Assembly: GCA_009733775.1 (NCBI GenBank)
Contig: WOGZ01000188.1
Coordinates: 1-64,000, forward strand
From: Alectoria sarmentosa
Lineage: Eukaryota > Ascomycota > Lecanoromycetes > Lecanorales > Parmeliaceae
Reading direction: 5' to 3'
Length of the DNA: 64,000 nucleotides
Shown here in pieces: positions 11,116 to 22,858 of the stretch (position 1 is its first letter; each line of letters starts with the position of its first letter). Position numbers and translations under genes: made by a program. Under the pieces are notes generated by a model. The model had not been told where the DNA came from and did no database searches. It worked only from the letters and a program-made list of their open reading frames with translations.

Positions 11116-14100
11116 TCATTTCTGTAGCTTGAGCATGACATAAGGGACTTCAACGTCCTCCTCATTCTGATCCTCCACCGTCATCTCGAAGATGACGTTC
11201 TTCTGGTGATTAGGAATGGGCTTCTTGCTGATTGTCTCCACCAGTTGGCTCAATCTGCGTATTTTGTGTCAGCGCTTGTTTGATATGAAGAACATGAGAG
11301 AGAAGGACTTACTTGAGACCAAGCCGGTCTTTGAGTTTGGTCGCCGGGTAGAAGCTGGCGTACAACAGACTCACGCCAGAGCTTAGCATCATAATGTCCA
11401 ACCCTTTCTCCTTGAAATCGTCCAGGAACTTTTGCAAAGTGATATCCTCCACTTCAAAACGATCCCAGAGTTTGTCGATCGTCACCTCGCCGGAGCTGCC
11501 CATGTACTTTCCCTTGGGACTGGCAATCGGCTCGCTGAACCCAAAGAACGGGAGGGCAAGGTTGATAAAGCCATTCTTGTACTGTTCAATGTCGTCTTTA
11601 CCATCTACAATCTTGTAGAGCTCTAGGATGACAAGGCCGGTGACTAAAGCAGTAGTCGTGGCGATGGCAGGAATGATTTTGCCTGCAATGAACTTGGTCT
11701 TGTGCCGATCTGCCTCCGCGATTGCATAATTCTGGGCTCGCAAATTACTGGCTGCTGTAATGAAGTCGATGTGATGATTGGTATCATCGTCCTTCTCAAA
11801 CTCGACAGGCTCCAGCTTGGAGCTTTTGAGAATTTGAGGTGGTGGCAATTGCGACACTATCTGCTCCAATGTGCCATTGTCATCAAAATTTGATCCTGCG
11901 GGCTGGGCGTTCGGGTCAGGCTCATTGTCATTGGCCTGAATCTTAACGGATGAGCTTGGAGTGAATTCAGGAATGATCATATCATCCATGACCTTGAGAT
12001 AGTGCTTTTCTGTGATGCTACTACCTTCTTTGATGTTATAGTTGAACGCATGCAAATTGGCGGCTGCAACGACGAAGCCCATGTGGGTGGGATTGGAGGC
12101 GTCGAATCTCAGTGGATCCGGTGCTCGCTTGGGCCCAGACCAAAATGGTGCACCACTTGAGGTAGTACAGTCCTTGGGAAAATTGTAGAGTAGCTGTTGG
12201 ATATCATTGTTGTATTTGCTCTCGAATTGACGTCTGGCCCAAATGATGCAATCATCGAAGTTGTGCGGCTTGTCTGTCACCAAATAGTCTCGAATGCTCT
12301 CCAACGTCGGTATCTCGTTGCCAGATTGCCTCAACGTTTCTTCAACGTAATTTGGCTGAGTTATGTAGAGGTTCACGGTTTCCGGCGGTCCAACAAAGAA
12401 CTCATGGAACTTTTCCTTTGCCCAAGCAATCGTGTGATCAATCTTGTTTGGGAAGCTACGCAAGGTACATTGTGGAAATGACTGCTCGGGAGGGTCCTGG
12501 GAGCTTGAATATGATTCAGTCAAACTTGGCAAGATGACCTGCGTGTTGCCTTTGGTGCCGAGTGTTCCACTGTCAAGAAGTGGCTTTCGGAAGAAGACAC
12601 ATCGGCGATCGACGTACTGTCTCGCGTCCACGTTGTCTAAAGCATTGGTAACGCCATCCAATTCTTCCCAGAAGTTTTCATTGAATATGTGTTCTGTCTC
12701 AGCGCCAACTCTGTCAGGAAGAATAACAAATTTTCCTTTGAGGTCCGGGTTCATGGCTTGAACAACTTCGGCAGCACACTCGCTCTTCAGCTTTCCGACA
12801 TCTTTTGGGCGGAACAGAAATTGTCTGTTCAGATTGCTCTTCTCTATCTGATCCATGTCTGCCACACTGATCTTGCCTTTGGGGCCTGTTGCCAACCCAA
12901 TCATGGCCCAATTTTTCAGCATCTCACAGCCGATCGCACCAGCACCAACAAGAAACTCGTTGATGTTTGCGAGTTTCTCCTGGAACTCTCGACCGAACAC
13001 AGCAATTTGCCCATCGTAGCGAGTGTCTAAAGGCTTGCATAATTCCTCAGATCGTTTCACAGAGTTAGGCAGAGACTCCAAGGAATCGAAGTAGAGCCAC
13101 TGCACGATTGGATGAAATTTGCCAGAGACAGACTTTAGTACTTCTTGCGCAGCTAAGCCTCCAAAGAAAGCAGCCATAGGAGCAAGATCCCCTCGGGCTT
13201 GGTAACTAAGTTCACGCAACAGCTTCTCGTCTAATTCTACCTTCTCACCTCCATCACCATTTAAGGCTTGAGCGTACTTGAAGACCTCAGAAGCATCTTC
13301 GTCCGAGAAGGGTCTTGGCAAATTCCCGCTATTTCTAATTGCAAACTCGTGCAAGGCCTGAAAGCCTAGGTGTAGCTGTTGCGGTCGATCGAATTTAGCA
13401 AAATCCGACGTCAGTAAGTCAGGCTTTTTCAATTGTTCCGAGAGTGGCTGGAAGTTAATGATCTTGGGCATCTTCACTTGTTGGTAGAGTCCACCACGCT
13501 TGTACTGTCCCAGATCGGAGACATCGCCGATGGAGAAAGTATAGGGGCCCTTGACGGTAATCTTGCGGGGCTCTGCGTTGTTGAGCGCCTCCATACCTTG
13601 TACTTCTGTAAAGGTAACATAGTCGCCATCTTCGAGACCATGCCTCGTCTCATCCAAAGCCGACACCAAGCCGTCCGAGTCAACGCCAGCAACTATTCCG
13701 CTTACGGGGTTCTCCCCTGTAGGATCTGCTATTGCGAAGTCTTTCCCACAATCCGTAAATATTGAGCCAAACAGCCCAAAGATGTCCGCAATGACGATGA
13801 AGATGCCATTCTGGTGACAGTACTCAGAGATCGATACTTGATCCCTAAGAGAAGTCCCGGTCAGGACAACAACTTGATAACGACGGAGCTGGCTTAGATC
13901 TTCTGTAAGACTCTTGCCGGAATGCTGAGATACAGGCGTGTATGCATTGAGTTCTGCAACCCTGGGGACAGTAACGGCAGCTCTTGGCTTGCCAACGTCG
14001 TCGGGATGTAGGAAGAATTGTGAGGAGAGATCGGAAATAGCAGCTGGCTCCGGGTCGAACAACGTCAGAGACTTGACCCCAGCAAGGGCGATGTTTTTAG

Positions 14101-14322
14101 CTGTATGATAGCAAATCAGCAAATGCGTAAGACGTGGGCACTGCGAGGACACCAACCAATCTCCACCCCGAGCCCTCTGAGACCAGCGATGAGAACGTGC
14201 GAGGAACCCATACGCTTCATAGCCTCATGACCAAGGACATACAGTTGCCGACTGTATAAGGACTCATCGATTTCGCCATTTTTGAGCAGCTCAGATCCAA
14301 CGGACAGTACGTCGGTTTCCAT
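11116..14322 (-). CDS. uba1: Ubiquitin-activating enzyme E1
   Basis: Exons 14157-14322, 11313-14100 and 11116-11254 encode 1030 residues; the introns are 56 and 58 bp. E1 uses ATP to adenylate ubiquitin and then holds it as a thioester for transfer to E2 enzymes. An inactive adenylation half comes first, beginning with ESLYSRQLYVLGHEAM near residue 20. The active adenylation domain follows, with the nucleotide loop GAGAIGCE at about 441-448 and the segment DQIEKSNLNRQFLFR. The catalytic cysteine is in PQCTLRSFPNKIDHT at residue 600. The C-terminal ubiquitin-fold domain reads to VPYVMLKLQK at the stop. Length and order match yeast Uba1. It is nuclear and cytosolic and essential in yeast. Its start faces the GH125 gene across a divergent promoter region. 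Confidence 0.97.
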
Positions 14323-15287
14323 TTTGGACTCCTGAGAGAAGAAATTGTTAGCCGGGCTGTGTTTTGACCTTGGAAACCGAGGAAACCAAGATGTCAGAGA
14401 GTGAGGATGTGGTCAGAGCCAGCAAATGAGGGGAAGGAGGTAGAAACAAGAATGATAAGCAAGGGCATCTTCGGGGGGCTATGTACACATACTGTCATGA
14501 TCTTCTTCTTGTCAGGGCGGCTATGCTCGTCGGAAAATTTCCTCTTACCCAGCGTGGCCGCCTTCGGGATATCAGCGTGGGAGCGAATGGTGGATGTTGT
14601 AATAGTGCTTGCACATAGGCAAGCCCCACCTGTCGTCTGAGGTTCGTTGAAAGGGGATGAAACGAAACGGAACGAAACGAATCGGCAAAAATGATGCCGG
14701 TAGACCACAACAACGAACGCCCAGTCTGTTTTTAAGACAGGACAAGGCGTTGGAAAGACAGAGGGAGGCCAAGGAGGATTCTTGGCTGATCTGCAATAGG
14801 TATTGTTGGGTGCGCTTTGAGGATAGAGTCACCAGAGTAGAGGGTTGAACGGGTTTGGAAATTGGAAATGAAGAAAGATTCCTTAGGCATGTCATAAGTC
14901 ACGAATAAAGCCAAAACGCTTGGACCAACGGCTACACCAGTGTAGCGCCGATCTTTCTTCCCGTCGAGATAGGTACCTTACTTAATTACTCTCGAGTTTC
15001 TCATTCTCCGCACTAGATAGATCAGGCACATATCTTGTTGACAACTGCTGGTCTAGACAGCTTTACCGCTGCTAATCGTTACCTTCCCGCCATGAGAGGA
15101 CTACGTCCGAGTCCACTTCTCGCTAGCCATTACCCACGTTTTCCCCATTCCTAATGAAATAGACCGCCGACTCTTTCGGCAGCGGTTTCGAGCTTCCACG
15201 TTGACAACAGCTACTGGCCTTTGAGAGAAGATCAAAGAGATCCTGCAAAATACGTCGGGAGGCTCTGCTACATGTTTTTTTCCAGCC
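14323..15287. promoter_or_regulatory. Divergent promoter region between UBA1 and GH125 genes
   Basis: Nearly 1 kb lies between two divergently transcribed genes. A purine-rich degenerate repeat of GAAAC/GGAAC units is visible near 14655-14685. Several short open frames overlap on both strands, but none resembles a protein family. Confidence 0.5.
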
Positions 15288-17043
15288 ATGATACTGGCCG
15301 CGTTGAGTTATGCCCTGCTAGGAAGCAGCTTGCTTAGGAATGGCTTCGCTGGAGCTCTTGAGGATGTGAAGCATGGCGGTATTCAAGAGGCTTTGGGATC
15401 CGGTATAGATGGGGAAAGGTATAAGACAGCTTGTCCAGATTATAAGCATTACTCTGTAGTCCCTCAGTACGTCCGGCACCCAGCCTATCCAGTCTTTCGA
15501 AGCAGACTAACATATACTCCAGTCGGCCATTGAGCAAAGGACCCTTGGCTTTACCATATCAACGACCCTCGCCACACTGCCGAACGTTTTCATCGCCCCT
15601 TGTAGAGGAGATTATCGAGGAGATGAGCGCACGAATGGAGGATAAAGACCTGGCAAGGATATTCGAAAACGCTTTCCCGAACACTCTGGATACTACAGTC
15701 AGATGGCATGTCGATTCGACAGAGAAGCACAAGCATTACCGCGATGGGTCATGGGAAGGGGCACAGAGCTTTATAGTCACAGGGGACATCAATGCCGAGT
15801 GGCTAAGAGACTCCACCAATCAATTGGCACAGTATCAAGCATTGGCGAAGAAAGACAAAAAGCTGGAGACCCTTATCCTTGGTGCTATCAATACACAAGC
15901 TGAGTATGTTATCGAATCGCCATATTGCAATGCTTTCCAACCGCCGCCGCCCAGTGGTGAGCCTGCGGTCAATAACGGGCAGGATGATAGCGTCCATCCA
16001 GCGTATGAGCCGTCCAAGGTGTTTGAATGTAAGTACGAGCTTGACTCGCTTGCCCATTTCCTCGCTTTAGGAAATCAATTCCACAACAGTACCAGCTCAA
16101 AGGCATTCTTGAATTCAAGATGGTACATAGCCTTGGACACCATCCTCGAGGTCTTGACTGAACAAGCCAAACCAACCTTCAATTTGGCAACTGGAAAATT
16201 CGAGAAAAATGAATACCTCTTCCGAAGAACGACAAACCGGGGAACGGAGACATTGAGTCTTTCGGGGATTGGCAATCCATTGGGAGCAGGAACCGGACTC
16301 ATTCGAAGTGCTTTTAGGCCTAGTGACGACGCTACGATCTTAGGTTTCTTCATCCCGGCGAATGCAATGATGGCCGTCGAGTTGAAGCGGACTGCTGAGC
16401 TTTTGGATTCCGCAGGGAAGGATGCTCTTGCTGGTAAATTGAAAGAACGAGGTGAAAGCATAGAGAAGGGCGTATGGGAACATGGCGTGGTGACCAATAA
16501 GATATATGGCGAAGTGTTCGCATTTGAGGTCGACGGCTATGGATCTTCAATCCTCATGGATGACGCCAATCTGCCGTCGCTGTTGGCACTGCCTTTGCTA
16601 GGCTTTGTCGATGCGGACAACCAAATTTACAAGAATACCAGAAAGATGATATTGGACCGAGCGGGCAACCCCTATTGTCTAGTTGGAAAGGCCTTCTCAG
16701 GGGTCGGCGGTCCGCATGTTGGGCTGCAACACGCTTGGCCGATGAGCCGTCTTGTTCAGGCGATGACGAGCAACGATGACAATGAGATAAAGCAGGTCCT
16801 CAATAATGTCCGAGACACGAGTAAGCTTGGTCTTATCCACGAGAGTGTCAACGTGGGCCGAGTGGCTGATTACACTCGTGCGTACTTTCTTCCTTTGACC
16901 TTGGAGCTCAGGATACTGACCGTGACGCAGGGAGCTGGTTTGCATGGGCTAATTCAGTCTTCGCTCAGACTATTCTTGATCTTGCGGCAAGAAAGCCACA
17001 TCTAATCTTTGGAGAGGGCGCAAAGCCATTTGTCATAGCCTGA
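15288..17043 (+). CDS. Glycoside hydrolase family 125 exo-alpha-1,6-mannosidase (Mug157-like)
   Basis: Exons 15288-15466, 15523-16877 and 16931-17043 encode 548 residues; the introns are 56 and 53 bp, and the first has a clear ACTAAC branch site. GH125 enzymes remove terminal alpha-1,6-linked mannose with inversion. Residues 1-24 are hydrophobic, suggesting a signal peptide or anchor, followed by CPDYKHYS. Family landmarks are LPYQRPSPHCRTFSS, GDINAEWLRDSTNQ (residues 147-160, holding an acidic active-site residue), CKYELDSLAHFL, DDANLPSLLALP, GPHVGLQHAWPMS and LIHESVN (with the other acidic residue). The third exon restores the conserved ending RSWFAWANSVFAQTILDL. The usual GDIDAMWLRDS motif reads GDINAEWLRDS here. 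The protein probably acts in the secretory pathway or outside the cell. It is related to fission yeast mug157. Confidence 0.93.
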
Positions 17044-17660
17044 GCCATACGACCAACATGATATTCCACTGTAGCGTTTAGCGAGAAACTGTTTTGTTGC
17101 TTGGGAAGCAAGCCATTACATTGAGATACCACACGTTGCATCCAATAGATAGCACAATGCTGTAGCTAACACTTAAAACTGTTTCCCCTGTTGCCCGGTC
17201 TAGATTGAATAAGGATGCTACTGCCCAAGGTGCCTAGGTTTACGAAGAGTGAAGACCTACAGCAGTGCAAGATTTCGATGGTGGGGATAGAGGTAGATTT
17301 AGGATTTCGGCTTCGTCCTCACAAAGAGCGTGTTCAAAAGCCTTTTCGCTTGGCATTGCATCAATATTATAATTTACACCCCTTCCCCAGAACTACCCGG
17401 AACAATCCGGATAGCGCACCCTCAGGTGCGATATCCGAAGGGTGTGAATTACCCGCCTACAAGGATACTCGTGGAGTCGTGTGGCCGGCAAGTCCATCCT
17501 CTTGGCAGTGCGGCGCGGGAGTACCCACCAATCAATCTACCTTCTTTCCCCGCAATCTGACGCTAAATCGCACCAAGATGGTTTTCTCGAATCACTCGTT
17601 TTCATAGAGAAATGCAATTTCACAAACAATCTCCACCTCTTTCTAAGCGTCAGCATATCC
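17044..17660. other. Intergenic between GH125 and PNPO genes
   Basis: About 620 bp between two plus-strand genes. An open frame continuous with the PNPO start extends back to 17481, but its translation does not resemble a protein domain. No specific regulatory motif was recognised. Confidence 0.4.
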
Positions 17661-18478
17661 ATGAGAATATCTCCAGTCAGATTCCTCCAAATAACTCGTA
17701 TGGCTGTAAATCCCAACTCTAAGCTTATTTGTAGTTCACCCTTTCGTGCTACCTATGCTCTGCTTCCGCTCGCTACATTCGCTGACATGTACACTCAGTT
17801 GCTCCCGCTGGCGGTGGTTCTTCTCCGCAAGCCGACCAATACACAAAAGGCACACTAGAGCGCCATCAACTCTCACCCTCCCCCTTCACCCAGTTCCACA
17901 CCTGGTTCACACATGCCCAGCAATCCCATGTCCACCAACCCGAAACCGTCTGCCTGTCCACGGCACATCTGCCCTCAGGCGCCGTTTCCAGCCGATTCGT
18001 CTATCTAAAGGAACTCGACACCACTGGCTTTGTCGTCTACAGCAATTGGGGCACCAGCCGAAAAGCCCAAGACGTGCGTTCAAACCCACGAGCTAGTTTG
18101 GCATTTTGGTGGCACGAGCTGGAAAGGCAGGTCAGGGTTGAGGGGACTGTGGTGAGGTTGAGCGATGAGCAGAGTCAGGCTTACTTTGGGTTGAGGGCGA
18201 GAGGGTCGAGGGTAGGGGCATGGGCTAGTGAACAGAGTAAAATATTGCCCGAAGAGAGTGGTGGGAGAGAGGTGTTGGAAAGTAGAGTGAAGGATACTGA
18301 GAGGCGGTTCGAAGGCGTGGAAGAGATCCCTGTGCCAGAATTTTGGGGCGGCTTGAGGGTGGTGCCGGACATGGTGGAATTTTGGCAAGGAAGGGAGAGT
18401 AGGTTGCATGACCGTTTCAAGTACGTAAGAGACGGGGGAGAAGCCGACGGTTGGAAGATTGAAAGGCTGAGTCCATGA
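17661..18478 (+). CDS. pdx3: Pyridoxamine/pyridoxine 5'-phosphate oxidase
   Basis: Exons 17661-17730 and 17799-18478 encode 249 residues; the intron is 68 bp with a GCTGAC branch site. The FMN enzyme oxidises pyridoxine or pyridoxamine phosphate to pyridoxal phosphate (vitamin B6 salvage). Splicing creates the typical N-terminal KLIFAPAGG. Core motifs follow: LPSGAVSSRFVYLKELD, FVVYSNWGTSRKAQD, WWHELERQVRVEG, RGSRVGAWASEQS, PEFWGGLRVVPDMVEFWQGR and SRLHDRF, ending WKIERLSP as in yeast Pdx3. Two in-frame ATGs are possible (17661 and 17700); neither has a strong context, and the longer form would add a basic N-terminus that might act as a mitochondrial signal. Confidence 0.94.
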
Positions 18479-18877
18479 AACGGCACCGTGCACAAAGCAC
18501 AGGAACTGTTTAAATAGTTATGTCTATTGTACATCGCTTGCTACAAGCAGATGACCTAGATACCGGCTCTCGCCAGATCTAGCTTTGAGTTGAGATGGTC
18601 TATACCTAGCGTACACTTTTCGCTTCCGTCAATGAATGAGATCCATCGTAGAGCCTCCAATAAACGTCATATCATGACACTTATTCCCAATGCTAGTTCG
18701 GACTGTTGGTACACGAGCAATGGAATTACGGATTCCAACATCTCGATATTTTCGCTTGTTTCTTTCCATGTATGCCGCGAACACCGAAAAACATTGCGAG
18801 CCGCCGAACGGCGCCTGGGTATCATCCTGAAAAAGACCTCAAAATCGAGAAATGAGTGCGAAAATTGAAAAGGAGGT
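18479..18877. other. Convergent intergenic region
   Basis: About 400 bp between the 3' ends of the PNPO gene (+) and the PPR gene (-). No gene-like frame or clear repeat is seen. Confidence 0.5.
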
Positions 18878-21800
18878 TCAGGCAATGAGCTCCAAGGGGA
18901 CAACACTGCCCACTCGCGTACCATGACCGACTAGTTCCAGGATCCTGCTAGATACCGCCGAAGGATAACCTCTTGATAGCATCTCATGCACAGTAGCGAG
19001 TGCACCATCGCGATCTTCAGCGGTAAGGAAGGCTCTTGTCATAGCCTCGTAAGTGCTCGGCTCTCTCTTCTCCATACCAACGCTGTCATATACAGCCTTA
19101 GACTTGGCAATCATGGTTTCCATGGCCCAGCCGTGGATGAGGGTGTTGGCGATGTACGGTGTCATCTCAACTCGACTTGCGGACATTGAGTCAAGGACCT
19201 CTTCCGTCTGCGAGACGCAGTGATTGGCTACCATTGACTCAAATAAGGCTTGATAGAGGCAAGCTTGCGGACGAATCTGGCCACTGGCCAATACCTCATC
19301 GAATGTTCGACGAGCACCCGCCATGTCATGAAGGGCACAACCTTTAGCATGGATGAGTGAAGCATAGTGGACTGCCTCAGGACGTTGGCCCGATGCACGG
19401 ATAGTGTCAAGCACACCCTCAGCCGCAGCAAGATTGACGGGCTCGAGAGTAGCGTAAGTGTCAATGAGCAGCTTATAGGTATGCATGGTGGGTTGGATGT
19501 TTCTTGAGTGCATGCGGTCGTAGTACGAAAGCACCTTCTCGCTGTCGCGCTTGGTCGTCAAGAAAAATTGCATTAGGCTGTTGTACGGCGCTGGCCTGGG
19601 CTTGTAGTTTGGCATTGATTCCATTTCATCGAAAAGCTCTTCCGCAAAGCGATCATCACTGACTCGGCAAAGCGCATTGACGACTGTACCGTATGTGACG
19701 CTTGTAGGGCGAATGCCTGCCGCACGCATCTCTTGAAAGTACCGCAGGCAGTCGTCAATACGGCGAGCTCTGCCAAGTTTACCAATGAGAGCATTGTAGA
19801 GGAAAGACGAGGGTGTTACTCCTTCTGCTATCGCTCGACCAAAGATGGCGACAGCTTCGGACGCCTCATCGAACGTCTTGGTAGATTCTTTCAATGTAGT
19901 GATGTAGAGTCCAAAGGTGTTTGCGGTAGGAGCAGTACCCATTTCGAGCAACTCTTGATGGAACTGCGCCGCCAGTGTACGCCTACCAAGTGTAAGGCAA
20001 GCACCTACCATCGCGTCCAAAATCGATGACCATCCATGTCGAACTACAGAATACTCGGGCAAGAAGGGCATGTCGTGTCGTGCCATTCCAAGAATATCGT
20101 GGATAAGATTGGTTCGGCCTTCTTTGGCAGCGGCTGAGATGAGCTTTGAATAGACAATATACCGTGGATGGCGACCAGCACGCCGAATATTCCTAAACCT
20201 CATCAAAGCTTCATTGAGACCGGCGTTGTTTCGGCGGTTTTCTAATTCCTCGGCGATAAGTGTTGAGCCCCGATAGTCCGTGGCTGCAGCATACGGGTCA
20301 TACGAATCTGCAAACGACCCTATAGAAGGGACGGCAGGAGTAGATTGCGGTATAAAAGCACGCCGAGAGTATGCTTGCTCTGTAGTCAGTTGTTGGTAGT
20401 TCTGCCATTTGTCGACCAGATCTAGACGCTCGTGTGACAGCGTGCCCAACGCTTTCTCTATCAAGTCGACTGTGCACTCATCCAAGGTAGCACCAGAGCT
20501 AACGGCAATATCAAACAGATGTGTAAACCGAGCCGAGTGAGCAATGTCATGTGAGACTTCACCACTCCCGAGCAGTCCGGCCTCTACCTGCAAAGCTAGA
20601 ATCATGTCTTGCCAGCTAAGGCTTGTGATATCCTCGGGACCGAGTCCAGCAAGCATTTGCTCAGCAACGGGGGAGACTAGGCCGCCATTTTCGATCATTG
20701 CCCACAAAAAGCTCATACTTGCGTTCGCTGAAGGAGTGACGCCGCTCTTTGCGATAAAAGCGCCAATGAACACAAAAGCCTCATCGATCTCTTCTGCAAC
20801 TTCCGATGACAGGGTTGCGAATCCAGCAGAAACGCGAATGCGGCCGAAGCCTTCACGAGCCTGGATTAATCCGTCGTCAACGCGGCCATTTCGGATAAGA
20901 GAAGTAGAGTATAAAGTCGTAGGTTCTACAAAGGACGTGTCGAAACTCGAAGAGGTATTTAGAAGAGCCCAGTATTCGCCAGCAATATCGAGATTGCCTT
21001 GGCGAATATGGAGAGCAAACATTGACAATACTGCTCTTGGTGTCCCTTCGGACGTGGGGGATAGATACTGATAGGCTTGGGACGCAAGATTGACGTCGCC
21101 GTGATCTGCAGCCGTCGTGCATATTCTGGACATAGCCTCGCTTCTCACAGACGGCGTAAGCCTACGCTCTTCTGCAGCCCTTAGAGCTCCAGAAAAGTCA
21201 CCGGCACTTAGGCGCTCTCCCACGAGGGCATTCAGAACCACCGTGTCTTGGACCGCTTCAAGACGCTCCTTGCGATGCTCTGTCACATCAGCAAGAGAGT
21301 CAACAATTCTTCCTAGAAAGCGGTGGCCTCCATCAACTCGACCACACATGGCATACGCCTTGACAACGGCCGCATACACATCGTTGTCTTTTCGGTCGAT
21401 GATAGCGGACTGACCGGCATCATCAGCGATGGCTAAGGACTTGTATTCGTTGTAACATTCGATGGCGTTGCCAAGATCACCGGATTTTGCGAAGGCCTCA
21501 ATCATGGGCGGAAAAGTCGAAGCAATTGGCTCAACCTTAAAAGATTCCATATGGCTGTAGGCGCGAATCATGTCCTCGACCTGACCGTTCAAAGCGCAAG
21601 CTGTTATCAGAAGGCGGTATGTCTCAGCCGAGTAGAGACAGTCTTTGAGTGACGAGGTCGAAGTTGTGAAGATTTTGACTGCGTTTCGTAATGCGTCGTC
21701 CTCAGCCAAGATACTGTATTCTGCATCATTGGAGGCGAACAGGAAGTTTCCTTGCCCAGCACTTCCATTGGAACGTAGTCGCTTCTCGTCCAAAGCCATT

Positions 21801-22858
21801 TTCATGGCGAAGACATCCAGAGCACGCCGTGACAGAATCTGAATAAGCGTTGTGTAGAAAGCCGTGTCCGGGGCCACCATACGCTGTCGCATGTCAGAGT
21901 AGACATCGAGGGCCTTTGAGACGACTTGGTGCTTGGCTATGGGAAGATGCATAGCAGAAGCAAGAAGTGCATTGTAAGCCTTGACACTAGGACGTAGTCC
22001 ACGAGCCAGCATTGACTCAAAAATAGGAGGAATCTGGCTGTAGGATTCTGTTTCGTGAAGCTTGCTGATCTGCTCTGAGAGTATTTGAGAATCGGTCTCC
22101 TGCACAGAACTAGCTGCTGTGACATCGCTGACTGGGGTGGAGGGGGCGCTTTGGTCTGCAGTCACCACAGGTGACAACGAATATGGAGTGGATGATCTTC
22201 CGTTATCCAATAACGATTTTTTGAGATCTTCGTCCTGAGCAGCCGAGGCTGCGAATGTCTGTGGCTGATCACTAGATGCAGCGGATTGCTGTATATGAAT
22301 TATCTCATTCGCGATGGCTTCATTCACTTTGGCTACAGCCTCAGCTTCTGCTGCTTGATCCTGGGAATGCTTGATGTCATCCACGGCGCTTGTGGTGACT
22401 GCACGATCCAAAACTCTACGATTGAGCAGAACATCTGAACGGGACCCAAGATCCAACCCGTCATGTCCCTTTTCATCCGGTACGACCGAGGTTTCTTCCC
22501 ACCCTATCCGCTTGGCGAACTGATACTGTTTCCATGTCTTTCCTTTTGTTTGTGCTTGCTGCCATGCTTCAAAATACGGGACCAGAGTTTCATTGTAGCC
22601 GTCAACGCCACCCGCGCTACCGTGAGCTACTTTGGCAGCAGCGTCGGATGATCCAGAGACATTGTGAAAAGAGGAGTGAAGCTGTGCTGTCTGAGGTCTC
22701 CCGTGTCGATGAGAAGAATGTTTGCCGAATGAACCGAGGGGAGTGTTTGTAGAAACTTGTGACGTTTGTCCTGCAGCAACTACAGACTGGGCGTATCCGT
22801 GGCTGAAAACTTTGCTATAGCTCTGACGCCCGATATGGGTAAACGACTTGAGAACCAT
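18878..22858 (-). CDS. Large pentatricopeptide-repeat (PPR) protein, probably mitochondrial
   Basis: A single uninterrupted frame of 1326 residues. PPR proteins bind organellar RNA through repeats of about 35 residues, each forming two helices. Clear repeats occur from about residue 285 (VKAYNALLASAMHL with YSDMRQRMVAPDTAFYTTL) and most densely at about 1015-1270 (FLYNALIGKLGRA, YFQEMRAAGIRPTSVTYG, FDEMESM, YYDRMHSRNIQPTMHTY). The N-terminus (MVLKSFTHIGRQSYSKVFSHG) is basic and lacks acidic residues, as in mitochondrial presequences. The region at about 80-270 is low-complexity and probably disordered. Large fungal PPR proteins of this kind commonly act in expression of mitochondrial transcripts (Neurospora CYA-5 type), but the RNA target cannot be read from sequence. 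Frames upstream of 22858 contain stops, supporting this start. Confidence 0.9.
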   Translation of the reverse strand: MVLKSFTHIGRQSYSKVFSHGYAQSVVAAGQTSQVSTNTPLGSFGKHSSHRHGRPQTAQLHSSFHNVSGSSDAAAKVAHGSAGGVDGYNETLVPYFEAWQQAQTKGKTWKQYQFAKRIGWEETSVVPDEKGHDGLDLGSRSDVLLNRRVLDRAVTTSAVDDIKHSQDQAAEAEAVAKVNEAIANEIIHIQQSAASSDQPQTFAASAAQDEDLKKSLLDNGRSSTPYSLSPVVTADQSAPSTPVSDVTAASSVQETDSQILSEQISKLHETESYSQIPPIFESMLARGLRPSVKAYNALLASAMHLPIAKHQVVSKALDVYSDMRQRMVAPDTAFYTTLIQILSRRALDVFAMKMALDEKRLRSNGSAGQGNFLFASNDAEYSILAEDDALRNAVKIFTTSTSSLKDCLYSAETYRLLITACALNGQVEDMIRAYSHMESFKVEPIASTFPPMIEAFAKSGDLGNAIECYNEYKSLAIADDAGQSAIIDRKDNDVYAAVVKAYAMCGRVDGGHRFLGRIVDSLADVTEHRKERLEAVQDTVVLNALVGERLSAGDFSGALRAAEERRLTPSVRSEAMSRICTTAADHGDVNLASQAYQYLSPTSEGTPRAVLSMFALHIRQGNLDIAGEYWALLNTSSSFDTSFVEPTTLYSTSLIRNGRVDDGLIQAREGFGRIRVSAGFATLSSEVAEEIDEAFVFIGAFIAKSGVTPSANASMSFLWAMIENGGLVSPVAEQMLAGLGPEDITSLSWQDMILALQVEAGLLGSGEVSHDIAHSARFTHLFDIAVSSGATLDECTVDLIEKALGTLSHERLDLVDKWQNYQQLTTEQAYSRRAFIPQSTPAVPSIGSFADSYDPYAAATDYRGSTLIAEELENRRNNAGLNEALMRFRNIRRAGRHPRYIVYSKLISAAAKEGRTNLIHDILGMARHDMPFLPEYSVVRHGWSSILDAMVGACLTLGRRTLAAQFHQELLEMGTAPTANTFGLYITTLKESTKTFDEASEAVAIFGRAIAEGVTPSSFLYNALIGKLGRARRIDDCLRYFQEMRAAGIRPTSVTYGTVVNALCRVSDDRFAEELFDEMESMPNYKPRPAPYNSLMQFFLTTKRDSEKVLSYYDRMHSRNIQPTMHTYKLLIDTYATLEPVNLAAAEGVLDTIRASGQRPEAVHYASLIHAKGCALHDMAGARRTFDEVLASGQIRPQACLYQALFESMVANHCVSQTEEVLDSMSASRVEMTPYIANTLIHGWAMETMIAKSKAVYDSVGMEKREPSTYEAMTRAFLTAEDRDGALATVHEMLSRGYPSAVSSRILELVGHGTRVGSVVPLELIA